This document shows positions 42,001 through 50,409 of a DNA stretch of 64,000 bases, piece after piece. How positions within the stretch are numbered: the first letter of the stretch is position 1; every line of letters begins with the position of its first letter. The notes below the pieces were generated by a model. It saw only the letters and a list, made by a program, of their open reading frames with translations. It was not told where the DNA came from and did not search any database. This DNA is from Candidatus Fermentibacter danicus (GTDB lineage: Bacteria; Fermentibacterota; Fermentibacteria; Fermentibacterales; Fermentibacteraceae), in assembly GCA_001618605.1 (NCBI GenBank), contig LKHC01000105.1, positions 75,250-139,249 on the forward strand, written 5' to 3'. The position numbers and the translations under genes were made by a program.

Positions 42001-43185
42001 TCAGCCGCCCCGGTCGATCCTGTCGATCCGCTCAAAGTATTCGGCGCGGCAGGCCTGCTCGACGCCCGACAGGACATCGAACGCGCCCCTGAAGTCGCCC
42101 CTGGCGACTGTAAAGACTCCGTGCCCGTGCACTATCGCCGCATCGCTCCCGGCGAGCGCGGAAGGCAGAGTGCGATAGAGACCGGTCGGTCCGGCGCCGA
42201 TCTCGCCCGACACTATGGGGGCGCCTCCGGCGCGGCGGGCATGCGGGCATCGGATGTGGCACGAGCCCCTGCCCCCGCATGAGGGTCTCCCGCAGGCAAG
42301 CGACGAGATCACGGCGAACCTGGGGTGCCCGTGCAGTATGCCGTCCGCACCCGTGGCGCGAAGAGCCTCGACGTGGGCCATGTACTCGCTCGAAGCCGTG
42401 ATCGGCGTGCACGAGGAGCCGTCGAGCGGGCAGGCGTCCGTGGCTCCGGCGAGTTCGTCCAGCGACGAGGCCGTCTGGCTTATGTAGAGAACCCCGTCCA
42501 GCAGCCAGGAGACGTTCCCGAAGTACGAGTCGACCAGCCCGGACTCCACCGTTCTCGCTCCCACCTCGGCGATCGCGGCCCTCACCGCGGCTTCGCTGCG
42601 GAACGGCCCCACCGAGAGCGCTCCCCCGCCGCCCGCGCCGAAGGGAGCGACGCCGGCTCCACTCCGCACCGCCTCGACGACACGCCTCCAGGCCTCCGGA
42701 GGTCTTCGGCCGGCTTCGAGGGCGTCGAGGTAGTCCGCCATGAATTTCACGAAGCAGGAGAAGCACACCGAGCTTGCCGAAACGAACGCCTGTTCGGGGC
42801 TCACGGAGCCCCATGCGGCGATGCGGGGCCCGGGGACGACCGCGCTCCTCCTCCGCCCCAGAAGCCCGGCGAGAATGCCCGCCTCCAGCCGCGGGGCGAC
42901 GGGGATCTCGTGCAGGAAGGTGCGGTTCTCGCAGTCCGAGGGGCGGATCGCTCCTCCACTCTCCGGGGCGAGCAGCCCGATCATCGAACTCCATGGCTCG
43001 GACGGACGGAAGAGCAGGAGCGAGCCGACCGCGAGCCTCTCGAACACCTCCTCCAATATGGGTCTGGAGGAGTCGTCGCCCACCCATTCCACGGAATCGT
43101 CACGCCCGCCGAACAGGATGGAGCCCGGCACGGCGAGACCCGTCCACGCCAGCTTGTCCGCGTACTTCGAGAGCAGCTTCCTCAA
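42001..43185 (-). CDS. Tandem class II aldolase/adducin-fold protein
   Basis: A 394-residue protein. The C-terminal half (about 210-394) is a class II aldolase/adducin domain with metal histidines in ILHGHPRFAVI and IVHGHGVFTVARG and the distal helix EQACRAEYFERI. The N-terminal half has a weaker version of the same pattern (VVPGPRIAAWGSVSPEQAF, then SSVCFSCFVKF) and seems a degenerate repeat. A cysteine cluster CGGRGSCHIRCPH near residue 315 is unusual and could bind a metal. TTG at 43185 follows GGGGG by about 9 bases. It lies 4 bases downstream of AOR. Confidence 0.8.
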   Translation of the reverse strand: MRKLLSKYADKLAWTGLAVPGSILFGGRDDSVEWVGDDSSRPILEEVFERLAVGSLLLFRPSEPWSSMIGLLAPESGGAIRPSDCENRTFLHEIPVAPRLEAGILAGLLGRRRSAVVPGPRIAAWGSVSPEQAFVSASSVCFSCFVKFMADYLDALEAGRRPPEAWRRVVEAVRSGAGVAPFGAGGGGALSVGPFRSEAAVRAAIAEVGARTVESGLVDSYFGNVSWLLDGVLYISQTASSLDELAGATDACPLDGSSCTPITASSEYMAHVEALRATGADGILHGHPRFAVISSLACGRPSCGGRGSCHIRCPHARRAGGAPIVSGEIGAGPTGLYRTLPSALAGSDAAIVHGHGVFTVARGDFRGAFDVLSGVEQACRAEYFERIDRIDRGG

Positions 43186-43189
43186 GGCG

Positions 43190-44962
43190 TCATGCCCCCG
43201 AAGGGAGGCCGAGGGCCTGCGCCTTCTCCGGCAGCGGCGAGCCGTCCGGAGCCAGCCCTCTGATCCTGTAGTACCTGGCGCGCGCATCGAGGAACCCGTC
43301 CCTCGGTACGGGCGGCAGGCAGGGCCACGGGCCGGGCGTCCCGGGCTCCTCGAAGAACCTGGCGGGGAGATCGTCGTCGTCTGCGGTGAAGCCGCGGAGG
43401 CCGTTCATGATCCGGTCGCGGAAGGTCACCCTCTCGCCGAGATCGAGCAGGTCCTGGGCGGAGCGCTCGATCCCTGAGACGGCGGACAGGGCGCCGGCGA
43501 ACTCCTCCAGAGTCGCGCCCAGGAGGCCTAACCTGCAGGCCCCGATCGAGTCCATGGCCGCGTTCGCGTCCTCCGCGATCTTGATGATGCGGGCCTTTCC
43601 GGCGAAGCTGAACCTGTCGGTGGCGACCGGTTTCCTGAGTATCTCGTGGCTGATCGGATAGGCCCGCATGTAGCAGCCTCCACTGGTGGCCACCGCGTAG
43701 GCCAGAGCCATCCCGCAGGCCCCCCGGGGGTCGCATGCGGGCAGCTCGAGGCCCTTCACCGTCATCGAGGAATCGGGGCGTCCGCGCATCTCCGCGTATC
43801 TCCGCGAACCCATGCCCAGGCCGCCTTCACGGCCGGCGCCGACGGCGCGGAGGAGATCGAGCATTTCGGAGGGAGCGAGGCGCCGCTCTTCGATCTCGGC
43901 GTGGCATGCCAGAGTCGAGCCCGCGCTTGTCGCGTCCATGCCCAGGCGCATGCAGATGTCGTCGGCCGTCAGAACCACGGAGATGTCATCGTTCTCGACG
44001 AGGGCGCTGAAGTGCGACATGGCCTCGAACCCGGGGACATGCACTCCGCCGCGTCCTGTCTGCCTGCACTTTATCGGGCAGCCCCCGCATCCGGCCCTCT
44101 TCGATCCGAGCAGCCTCGCATAGGCCGGGGCGTTCATGCCCGGCGCCGGCTCGAAGCTCGTGCGCCTGAAGTTGGCGGTCGGCATCATGCCGCGGGCGTG
44201 CATCAGGTCGTACAGGGCTCCGGTGCCCATGTTATGGAAGCCGAAGCCGCCCATCAGCACCGGGCTCGCCGAGAACAGCCTCGAGATGTCCGCGCAGGCC
44301 TCCGAAAGCCTTGCGGGATCCGCCACGCGCGGCCTTCCCGACCCTTTGACGGTGACGTACTTGAGGTTCCTCGACGCGAGACAGAGCCCCAGGCCGTTCC
44401 TTCCCGCGGCGTAGCGGCCGTCGACGACGATGTTCGCGTACAGAACGCCGTTGTCGGCCGCGGGGCCGGTCACGACGGAGGAGCCCCTGCCGCGGAGCAG
44501 CCTCGAGATCTCTGCCGTGTCCCGCCCCGCCAGCCCCCACGCATCCACAAGACGGGCCGAACCATCCTCTATCTCGAGCCCCGCGAGCCCGGGGCTTCTG
44601 CCCGTGATCACCACCGCGGCCAGGCCGGCGCACGCCATCCCGGACGCGAAGGAACCCCCGGCCGAGGCGTCACCCACCGTCCCGGTCAGCGGGGACATGC
44701 ACATGGCGCACACCATTCCGGATGAAGGCGAGGGGGTGCCCGCCAGGGGGCCCGCCGCAAGCACGAACGGCATGGCGGGATCGTCCCAGGAGAGGGTGCA
44801 GAATGGGCGGATGAACGCGCCGGCCAGCCCCCTCCCGCCTGTCCAGACCTCCTCGAGGGCGGGATCGAGAGGAGTCCTCCGTATCGCGCCGGAAGTCAGG
44901 TCGGCGTAGAGGACTTCCCTGCCGGCCGTGCCTATGATGCCGTCATCCGCAGGAGATACCAT
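43190..44962 (-). CDS. Tungsten-dependent aldehyde ferredoxin oxidoreductase
   Basis: A 590-residue AOR-family protein that oxidises aldehydes to acids with ferredoxin. Seen: VLYADLTSGAIRRTPL with GGRGLAGAF at the N-terminus, the cluster ligands CGGCPIKC (C-x2-C-x3-C) near residue 290, a DPRGACGMALAYAVATSGGC block near 420 for the pterin, and a fourth cysteine in SIGACRLGLLG. ATG at 44962 overlaps the cold-shock gene by 31 bases. No tungstopterin genes are in the window. Its aldehyde may come from the aldolase-like neighbour; that link is inference. Confidence 0.94.
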   Translation of the reverse strand: MVSPADDGIIGTAGREVLYADLTSGAIRRTPLDPALEEVWTGGRGLAGAFIRPFCTLSWDDPAMPFVLAAGPLAGTPSPSSGMVCAMCMSPLTGTVGDASAGGSFASGMACAGLAAVVITGRSPGLAGLEIEDGSARLVDAWGLAGRDTAEISRLLRGRGSSVVTGPAADNGVLYANIVVDGRYAAGRNGLGLCLASRNLKYVTVKGSGRPRVADPARLSEACADISRLFSASPVLMGGFGFHNMGTGALYDLMHARGMMPTANFRRTSFEPAPGMNAPAYARLLGSKRAGCGGCPIKCRQTGRGGVHVPGFEAMSHFSALVENDDISVVLTADDICMRLGMDATSAGSTLACHAEIEERRLAPSEMLDLLRAVGAGREGGLGMGSRRYAEMRGRPDSSMTVKGLELPACDPRGACGMALAYAVATSGGCYMRAYPISHEILRKPVATDRFSFAGKARIIKIAEDANAAMDSIGACRLGLLGATLEEFAGALSAVSGIERSAQDLLDLGERVTFRDRIMNGLRGFTADDDDLPARFFEEPGTPGPWPCLPPVPRDGFLDARARYYRIRGLAPDGSPLPEKAQALGLPSGA

Positions 44963-45552
44963 GCCAGCGCCGCCAGGTTGGCGGCGACCGTGAGCCAGAA
45001 CAGGACCAGGAACCCGGTCTTGCGGGTCTTGTGCGCAAACAGCCTCTGGGCGATCAGGGCTCCGGGCCATCCCCCGAGCAGGGCCAGCACGTGCAGGGTG
45101 TTCTCGGGCACCCTTCGGCCGCCCGACGGGGCCGCGGCCTTGTCGGCGGCGTAGACGGCGAAGGAGACGGCGCTCATGACGAGGTAGACCAGCGGGACCG
45201 CCCAGAAGGCCCGGTTATTCAGCGCCAGCCATGCCAGGAACACCAGGAAGGCGGCCGATGCTGCCATCAGAACAGTAGGCAGAACGCTTCTGCGCGAGGC
45301 GTGAGCCGCACGCCCCGCGCCTCCGCCCCTGCCGCCGGCCCGACGCCTGGCGAAAACCACGTCGTCGGCCCGCCTGCGGTCCTTGTCGTCCGTCGTGGGG
45401 ATGTAGTCGACCGTCTCCCCGCCCCTGGGCCTCGCCTGGCCGGGGCGGAAGGCCTTGATGTGGACGAATACCCTGTCGCCTCCGCCCTCGGGGACGATGA
45501 AGCCGAATCCCCTGTTGTCGTTCCAGTCAACGATCTTTCCAAGCTTTCTCAT
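44932..45552 (-). CDS. Cold-shock domain-DUF1294 membrane protein
   Basis: A 206-residue two-domain protein. Residues 1-66 form a cold-shock RNA/DNA-binding domain (KIVDWNDNRGFGFIVP, DRVFVHIKAF). A basic linker (ARRRAGGRGG) follows, then about four helices of DUF1294 (YAADKAAAPSGGRRVPENTL, GGWPGALIAQRLFAHKTRK). This combination is known and anchors a nucleic-acid-binding head to the membrane; its role is not known. ATG 45552 has GGAG 4 bases upstream. Confidence 0.9.
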   Translation of the reverse strand: MRKLGKIVDWNDNRGFGFIVPEGGGDRVFVHIKAFRPGQARPRGGETVDYIPTTDDKDRRRADDVVFARRRAGGRGGGAGRAAHASRRSVLPTVLMAASAAFLVFLAWLALNNRAFWAVPLVYLVMSAVSFAVYAADKAAAPSGGRRVPENTLHVLALLGGWPGALIAQRLFAHKTRKTGFLVLFWLTVAANLAALAWYLLRMTAS

Positions 45553-45610
45553 GTCACTCCGACTCCGGTCCCGAAGGGCCCGGCCCTCCACTCATTCCTC
45601 CGACCCCGCC

Positions 45611-46192
45611 CTACCCCGGGATGACCCGGCGGAGAAGTAATCCGGCGACAACACCCAGAACCGCGCCCGTCACGGCGCATGTCCAATAGGCCCTTACCCC
45701 GAGGGGCGGGCCGGCGGCTCTCACGTTGTCCATGCTGCGGTACACCCACAGGAGTTTCCGTTCGGACCTCCGCCTCTGTATCCTCTCGACCGGAATCCAC
45801 ACCAGCGGGGCGATCCCCAGGATGATGAACAGGATCGCGCAGATGATAAACCCGGGGATCGGTTCTCCGCCGCCCGCCCCGGCGCAGGCGAAGCGATACC
45901 CGATCGTAAGGAATACTCCAGACCAGGCGAAGCGCAGGAGCCACGGCCACCTGAGCCTCTCCGAGAAGTATATGGAAGTCATGATCGATGCGGTGAAGAG
46001 AAGAACCGCCCCCGGCATCAGGAGCATGATCCATTCGGGAGCGGGACTCGCTATGACGTAGGGGCCTCCCGATGCGACCCATCCTCCCCTGGACAGCACG
46101 AACGCCGCACAGTGGTCGATCAGGGAGACGGAAAAGCCCATTCCGGCCGCAGACAACAGAATCCCTGCACAGTCGATGACCCTGGACCTCAT
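45611..46192 (-). CDS. Hypothetical membrane protein with about five helices
   Basis: A 193-residue protein I do not recognise. Helices are near residues 5-35, 52-72, 85-100, 112-132 and 168-188. A cytoplasmic arginine-rich loop (PVERIQRRRSERKLLWVYRS) lies before the last. ATG 46192 overlaps the preceding gene (ATGA), so the two are made together and may form a complex. Confidence 0.7.
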   Translation of the reverse strand: MRSRVIDCAGILLSAAGMGFSVSLIDHCAAFVLSRGGWVASGGPYVIASPAPEWIMLLMPGAVLLFTASIMTSIYFSERLRWPWLLRFAWSGVFLTIGYRFACAGAGGGEPIPGFIICAILFIILGIAPLVWIPVERIQRRRSERKLLWVYRSMDNVRAAGPPLGVRAYWTCAVTGAVLGVVAGLLLRRVIPG

Positions 46193-46965
46193 GCGTTCCC
46201 CCTCCCGGCCCGGTCGGCGAACTCGGCGACCTTCGCCCTGATCCTCCTCAGCTCGCCGGTGCGTTGAAGATACGGCACTCCCGGCATGCCTGTCACAGCA
46301 GACTCGGGATACGGCCCCGGCGTGTATTCCCACACCCTCTCGAGAGGCCAGTTGCTGTCCAGGTAGCGGCACCTGTAACCGCCGCCCCCGAGCGGCTCCA
46401 TCTCCGTCACCAGCAGCGAATGGGCGTCGATCCCGTGTATCTGCAGCTTCACGTAAGCGAGCCCGGCCCGGGAGGTCTCGGCGTGGATTCCGTCCAGGAG
46501 AGCACCGAGTCTTCTCCCGGACACCCTGTGCGATCCCGAAAGGCCGTCGATCCATGCAAACCTCAGCACGCCGTCCGAGATCTGCCTCCTTTCGAGGATC
46601 TTCTGGATTTCCTTGGCGTAATCGGCCGAGAAATCCCTGAGGCAGGAGTAGCCCGGAATCTCCACCACCCTGTCGGCGTTCATCAGCGATCTGATCGCCT
46701 TGCGTGCGGTGCGTGCATCCGGCTTCGGTTTCGAGGGCTCGAAGTACACGAGGTAGAGGGCGGCACGGGTGAACCTGGAGTGCCACCAGCACACCCCGTT
46801 GCGTAGAAGCCCGCCCGAGTTGCCGAACGCCAGGAGGTTGGGATTGGAGGCCGCCCCGGGCGGGTTGGCCGCGAGAGCCCGGGCGTAGCCGGGCGACACC
46901 GCCCTGGCGGCGTACTCCTCGCGGGACATCGCGGCGGGCTGCCATCCGGAGGCCCGGCCGGTCAA
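46189..46965 (-). CDS. Putative papain-like fold protein
   Basis: A 258-residue soluble protein with no family I can name. Its pattern resembles a papain-like cysteine peptidase: a helix-start cysteine in RNGVCWWHSRFTRAALYLVYF near residue 59, a histidine in DAHSLLVTEME near 189, and a polar partner in RYLDSNWPLERVWEY near 210. The order Cys-His-Asp/Asn and the spacing fit. No signal peptide. TTG at 46965 has AAAGGA 10 bases upstream; ATG 46929 is an alternative. Coupled to the membrane protein downstream. Confidence 0.6.
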   Translation of the reverse strand: MTGRASGWQPAAMSREEYAARAVSPGYARALAANPPGAASNPNLLAFGNSGGLLRNGVCWWHSRFTRAALYLVYFEPSKPKPDARTARKAIRSLMNADRVVEIPGYSCLRDFSADYAKEIQKILERRQISDGVLRFAWIDGLSGSHRVSGRRLGALLDGIHAETSRAGLAYVKLQIHGIDAHSLLVTEMEPLGGGGYRCRYLDSNWPLERVWEYTPGPYPESAVTGMPGVPYLQRTGELRRIRAKVAEFADRAGRGNA

Positions 46966-47251
46966 GCCTGCTCATCCTTTCCGCCGGTCGCGTCTACGGC
47001 ATGATCACGCGACGGCCCGGCATCGGCCGGGCCGACCCAGACTCCGCAGCATAGGAGAGGAGGCCTGCGTTCTCCGGTTCCAGCTTCCATCCCGTTAGTC
47101 CCGCCCGACGGCTCTCTTCATATTACCCCGCACTGGACCCGCGCCTGTCTGAAACACAGGATTACCGAAAGACACGCGGCAATACTATACGGGAATCGCG
47201 CCGGACCCGCCGGGCGTCTCCGTGCAATGCAATGACCCCCGGAGGGGCGAG
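46966..47251. other. Divergent intergenic region upstream of proS
   Basis: 286 bases between divergent genes. An 8-bp perfect hairpin with an ATCG loop lies at 47014-47033. TACTAT/TATACG near 47185 could be the proS -10; I see no convincing -35 and no T-box features. Nothing else stands out. Confidence 0.4.
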
Positions 47252-48694
47252 ATGGCAGAGAACATCACATCGCAGAAGCAGGATTTCGCACAGTGGTACC
47301 AGGACGTGATCCGCGAAGCGGAGCTTGCGGACTCGTCGCCCGTGCGGGGATGCATGGTGATCCGCCCGTACGGCTACGCAATCTGGGAGAGAATCCAGGA
47401 CAGCCTCGACGCGCGCTTCAAGGCGACGGGCCACGAGAACGCCTATTTCCCGATGTTCATCCCCCAGAGCTTCATCCAGAAGGAGGCGGAGCACGTCGAA
47501 GGCTTCGCCCCAGAACTCGCGATCGTGACCCACGGCGGCGGGAAGCAGCTCGAGGAGCCTCTCGTGGTGCGCCCCACCTCCGAGACGATCATCAACCACA
47601 TGTTCTCGAAATGGATAGGCAGCTACCGCGATCTGCCCATGCTCCTCAACCAGTGGGCCAACGTGGTGAGATGGGAGATGCGCCCCAGGGCCTTCCTCAG
47701 GACCACGGAGTTCCTCTGGCAGGAGGGGCACACTGCTCACGCGACCGAGGCCGAGGCCCGCGCGGAAACCATGAGGATGCTCGGCGTCTACAGGGATTTT
47801 GCGCACGAGAACGCGGCCATACCGGTCATCCCGGGCAGGAAGACCGACAGGGAGAAGTTCGCCGGCGCAGTGGAGACGTACTCCATCGAGGCCATGATGG
47901 GGAACGGCTGGGCCCTCCAGTCGGGCACCAGCCACTATCTCGGCACCAACTTCGCAAAGGCCTTCAACACCCGGTATCTGGACGAGAACAACGAGCAGCA
48001 GTTCGTGCACCAGTCGAGCTGGGGCGTCTCCACCAGGCTGGTCGGAGCCGTGATAATGGTCCACGGCGACGATTCCGGGTTGAGGCTGCCGCCGGATCTC
48101 GCTCCCGTGCAGGTGGTACTGGTGCCGATACACAAGACGGATTCCGAGAGGGAGCAGGTCATGTCCGCAGCCTGCCGGATCCGCGACGAACTCGCGGGAG
48201 CTGGCGTCCGGGTCAGGCTTGACGACCGCACGACGGTCAGCCCCGGGTTCAAGTTCAACCACTGGGAGGTCAGGGGGGTTCCGCTGCGCTTCGAACTCGG
48301 CCCCCGCGACCTTGCCTCCCGCGTGGTCACGGGCAGCGCCAGGAACCGCCCGGGCAGGGACGCCAAGTTCACCATCGGCTTCGATTCGCTTCTCGCCGAA
48401 ACGACGGCGAAGCTCCGCACGATCCAGGACGAACTCCTCGACGAGGCCCGATCCAGGCAGGACTCCATGACCTGGGAGGCGGCGACGTACGACGAGTTCA
48501 AAGCCCGCTTCGAGAGCGAATCCGGTTTCTGCCAGGTCTGGTGGAACGGCTCTTCCGAGGACGAGGAGCGCCTGCAGCAGGAGACCAAGGCCACGATCCG
48601 CTGCATCCCCCTCGACCAGGAGCCCGGGGAGGGCCCCTGCTTCATGACCGGCGGGAAGGCCGTGCACAGGGCGATAGTGGCGAGGGCGTACTAG
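47252..48694 (+). CDS. proS: Prolyl-tRNA synthetase, archaeal/eukaryal type
   Basis: A 480-residue class II aminoacyl-tRNA synthetase. Motif 2 region: VVRPTSETIINHMF and RTTEFLWQEGHTAHA. Then the anticodon domain (VQVVLVPIHKTDSER) and the extra C-terminal domain ending in Tyr (IVARAY), which marks the archaeal/eukaryal ProS type. The bacterial-type editing insertion is absent. ATG 47252 has GGAGGGG 4 bases upstream. Confidence 0.96.
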   Translation: MAENITSQKQDFAQWYQDVIREAELADSSPVRGCMVIRPYGYAIWERIQDSLDARFKATGHENAYFPMFIPQSFIQKEAEHVEGFAPELAIVTHGGGKQLEEPLVVRPTSETIINHMFSKWIGSYRDLPMLLNQWANVVRWEMRPRAFLRTTEFLWQEGHTAHATEAEARAETMRMLGVYRDFAHENAAIPVIPGRKTDREKFAGAVETYSIEAMMGNGWALQSGTSHYLGTNFAKAFNTRYLDENNEQQFVHQSSWGVSTRLVGAVIMVHGDDSGLRLPPDLAPVQVVLVPIHKTDSEREQVMSAACRIRDELAGAGVRVRLDDRTTVSPGFKFNHWEVRGVPLRFELGPRDLASRVVTGSARNRPGRDAKFTIGFDSLLAETTAKLRTIQDELLDEARSRQDSMTWEAATYDEFKARFESESGFCQVWWNGSSEDEERLQQETKATIRCIPLDQEPGEGPCFMTGGKAVHRAIVARAY

Positions 48695-50329
48695 ATGGCT
48701 TCGAGGGCGGCAGGGCGATCGGGGCGCAGGAGACCTTCCGGATCACGCTACGGTTCCCGCAGGAGCCGGGGAGCCCGGACACCGGGATTGCTCGAGATCC
48801 TCGCCGCGGCGGTCCTCTGTACGGCGCTGGCGGCGGCCGTCACATGGCCGCTCGCCGTCCGTCCCGGAGCGGGCGCCCACGACCCGACCGACACCTTCTT
48901 CAACACATGGCTCATGGCCTGGAACCACGAGGCCCTGACCCATTTCGAGAATCCCCTGGCCCCACCCGTCTTCGAAGGCCAGCCGGATGCAGGCGGCAGG
49001 AACGACCTGCTCCTCACCCAGTCCCTCGCGGCGATGCCCCTCCGGTTCGCGGGCCTCTCCCCCCTCGCCGCCCACAACCTGATCCTGGTCGCCTCCCTGG
49101 CCTTCGCCGGGTTCGCCCTGTTCCTGCTTGCCGGACAGCTCGGAACGCCTGCGCCGGGCGCCCTTTTCGCCGCCGGGGCCTTCGTCTGCCTGCCCTTCTT
49201 CCAGAGCCACCTCTGGCACATCCAGCTCTTCTCCGCCGGCATCGCGGTCATGGCGCTCCGTCAGGCCATCCGCATCGCCCAGGGCGAGCGCGGCGCCCCG
49301 TGGCTCGGCGCGCTGGTGGCGCTCCAGTGCATGGCTTCGCTCTACTACGCCCTCTTCCTGGGCCTCGCACTGCTCCTCTTCCTGCCCTGGGCGGCGCGCA
49401 GCGGCGGCTGGAAGGCCCTCTTGCGCGTCTCGCTGTGGACACTGGCCGGATTCGCGGCGGTGATCCCCCTCCTCCTCACGCACTTCGGCCATGCGGCCAG
49501 GTGGCCCGTCGCCACGGTCGCCTCCACGGACGTGTCCGCCCTGGTCTCTCCATGGGAGAACAGCATGCTGCTGGGGAGATTCAGGCCTTCCACGACCCTG
49601 GGCGAGGTTGCCTTCTGGCCCGGTCTCGCAGTCGTGGCCGGAACCGCAGCCTGGCTTTTCAGGCGCAACAGGAAGGACAGGCTTCCCTTCGGCTGGTTTC
49701 TGGCCGCCCTGGCCCTGCTGTTCCTGGCGGTTTCCCTCGGCCCGACCCTCGTCCTGTTCGGGAAGCCCGTGGCTCCCGCACCCTGGAGGCTGCTGGCCGG
49801 CCTCCCGGCGTTCTCGTCGATAAGGCTGCCCTCCAGAGCGGCCTTCCTGTTCATCCTGCCCGCCATACTCGCCGCAGGCAGGGCCGTCTCCCGGAAGCCC
49901 GGCCTGGCCGCCCTCGGAATCGCCCTCTGTCTGGCCGAGGTGTGGCCGGGGCCAATGAACCTCGTCGACGCCGGGCTCGAACGATTCCACGGCTGGCTCG
50001 CAGCCCGGAGCTTCGCCCGCATTGCGATACTTCCGATGGAGGCCGATCTGGAATCCCCCGTCGCCGAATGCAGCAACCTGCTGGGTCAGACCGTTCACTT
50101 CACTCCGATGGTGAACGGCTACAGCACGAGTCTCCCCGAAGGCTACGCCCGGACGGCCGCCGTCCTGAACACGTGGCCTTCTCCGGAAGCTGACAGCCTC
50201 CTCGACGCTCTCGGCGTCGAATGCATCATCTGCAGGGGCTTCATCCCCCCGGAGGCCGACCCGGTATGGGGGACCGGGCCCAAAAAGCTCTGTGCCGTCG
50301 TCCTGGGAAGGAATCCGGCCGCGCCCTGA
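48695..50329 (+). CDS. Polytopic membrane protein, GT-C glycosyltransferase-like
   Basis: A 544-residue protein with an arginine/serine-rich cytoplasmic tail (residues 1-30) and about 11-12 helices. After the first helix comes a luminal acidic loop (AHDPTDTFFNTWLMAWNH), as in GT-C enzymes. A C-terminal soluble part follows from residue 430. It resembles the YfhO-like protein at 31121 in layout but not closely in sequence. Donor and acceptor are unknown. ATG directly abuts the proS stop. Confidence 0.75.
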   Translation: MASRAAGRSGRRRPSGSRYGSRRSRGARTPGLLEILAAAVLCTALAAAVTWPLAVRPGAGAHDPTDTFFNTWLMAWNHEALTHFENPLAPPVFEGQPDAGGRNDLLLTQSLAAMPLRFAGLSPLAAHNLILVASLAFAGFALFLLAGQLGTPAPGALFAAGAFVCLPFFQSHLWHIQLFSAGIAVMALRQAIRIAQGERGAPWLGALVALQCMASLYYALFLGLALLLFLPWAARSGGWKALLRVSLWTLAGFAAVIPLLLTHFGHAARWPVATVASTDVSALVSPWENSMLLGRFRPSTTLGEVAFWPGLAVVAGTAAWLFRRNRKDRLPFGWFLAALALLFLAVSLGPTLVLFGKPVAPAPWRLLAGLPAFSSIRLPSRAAFLFILPAILAAGRAVSRKPGLAALGIALCLAEVWPGPMNLVDAGLERFHGWLAARSFARIAILPMEADLESPVAECSNLLGQTVHFTPMVNGYSTSLPEGYARTAAVLNTWPSPEADSLLDALGVECIICRGFIPPEADPVWGTGPKKLCAVVLGRNPAAP

Positions 50330-50409
50330 GCCGGCCTCCCCGGGCTGACAGCGGCGCGGGGCTTTCGTATCCTAGCGATCGAAGCAGGCTTTCCACCGGG
50401 AGGTCCGAT

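Noticed and set aside
47014-47033. Hairpin upstream of the papain-like gene as a terminator
   Set aside because: It lies upstream of both divergent genes and has no T-tract, so a terminator role is not supported; noted only in the intergenic entry.
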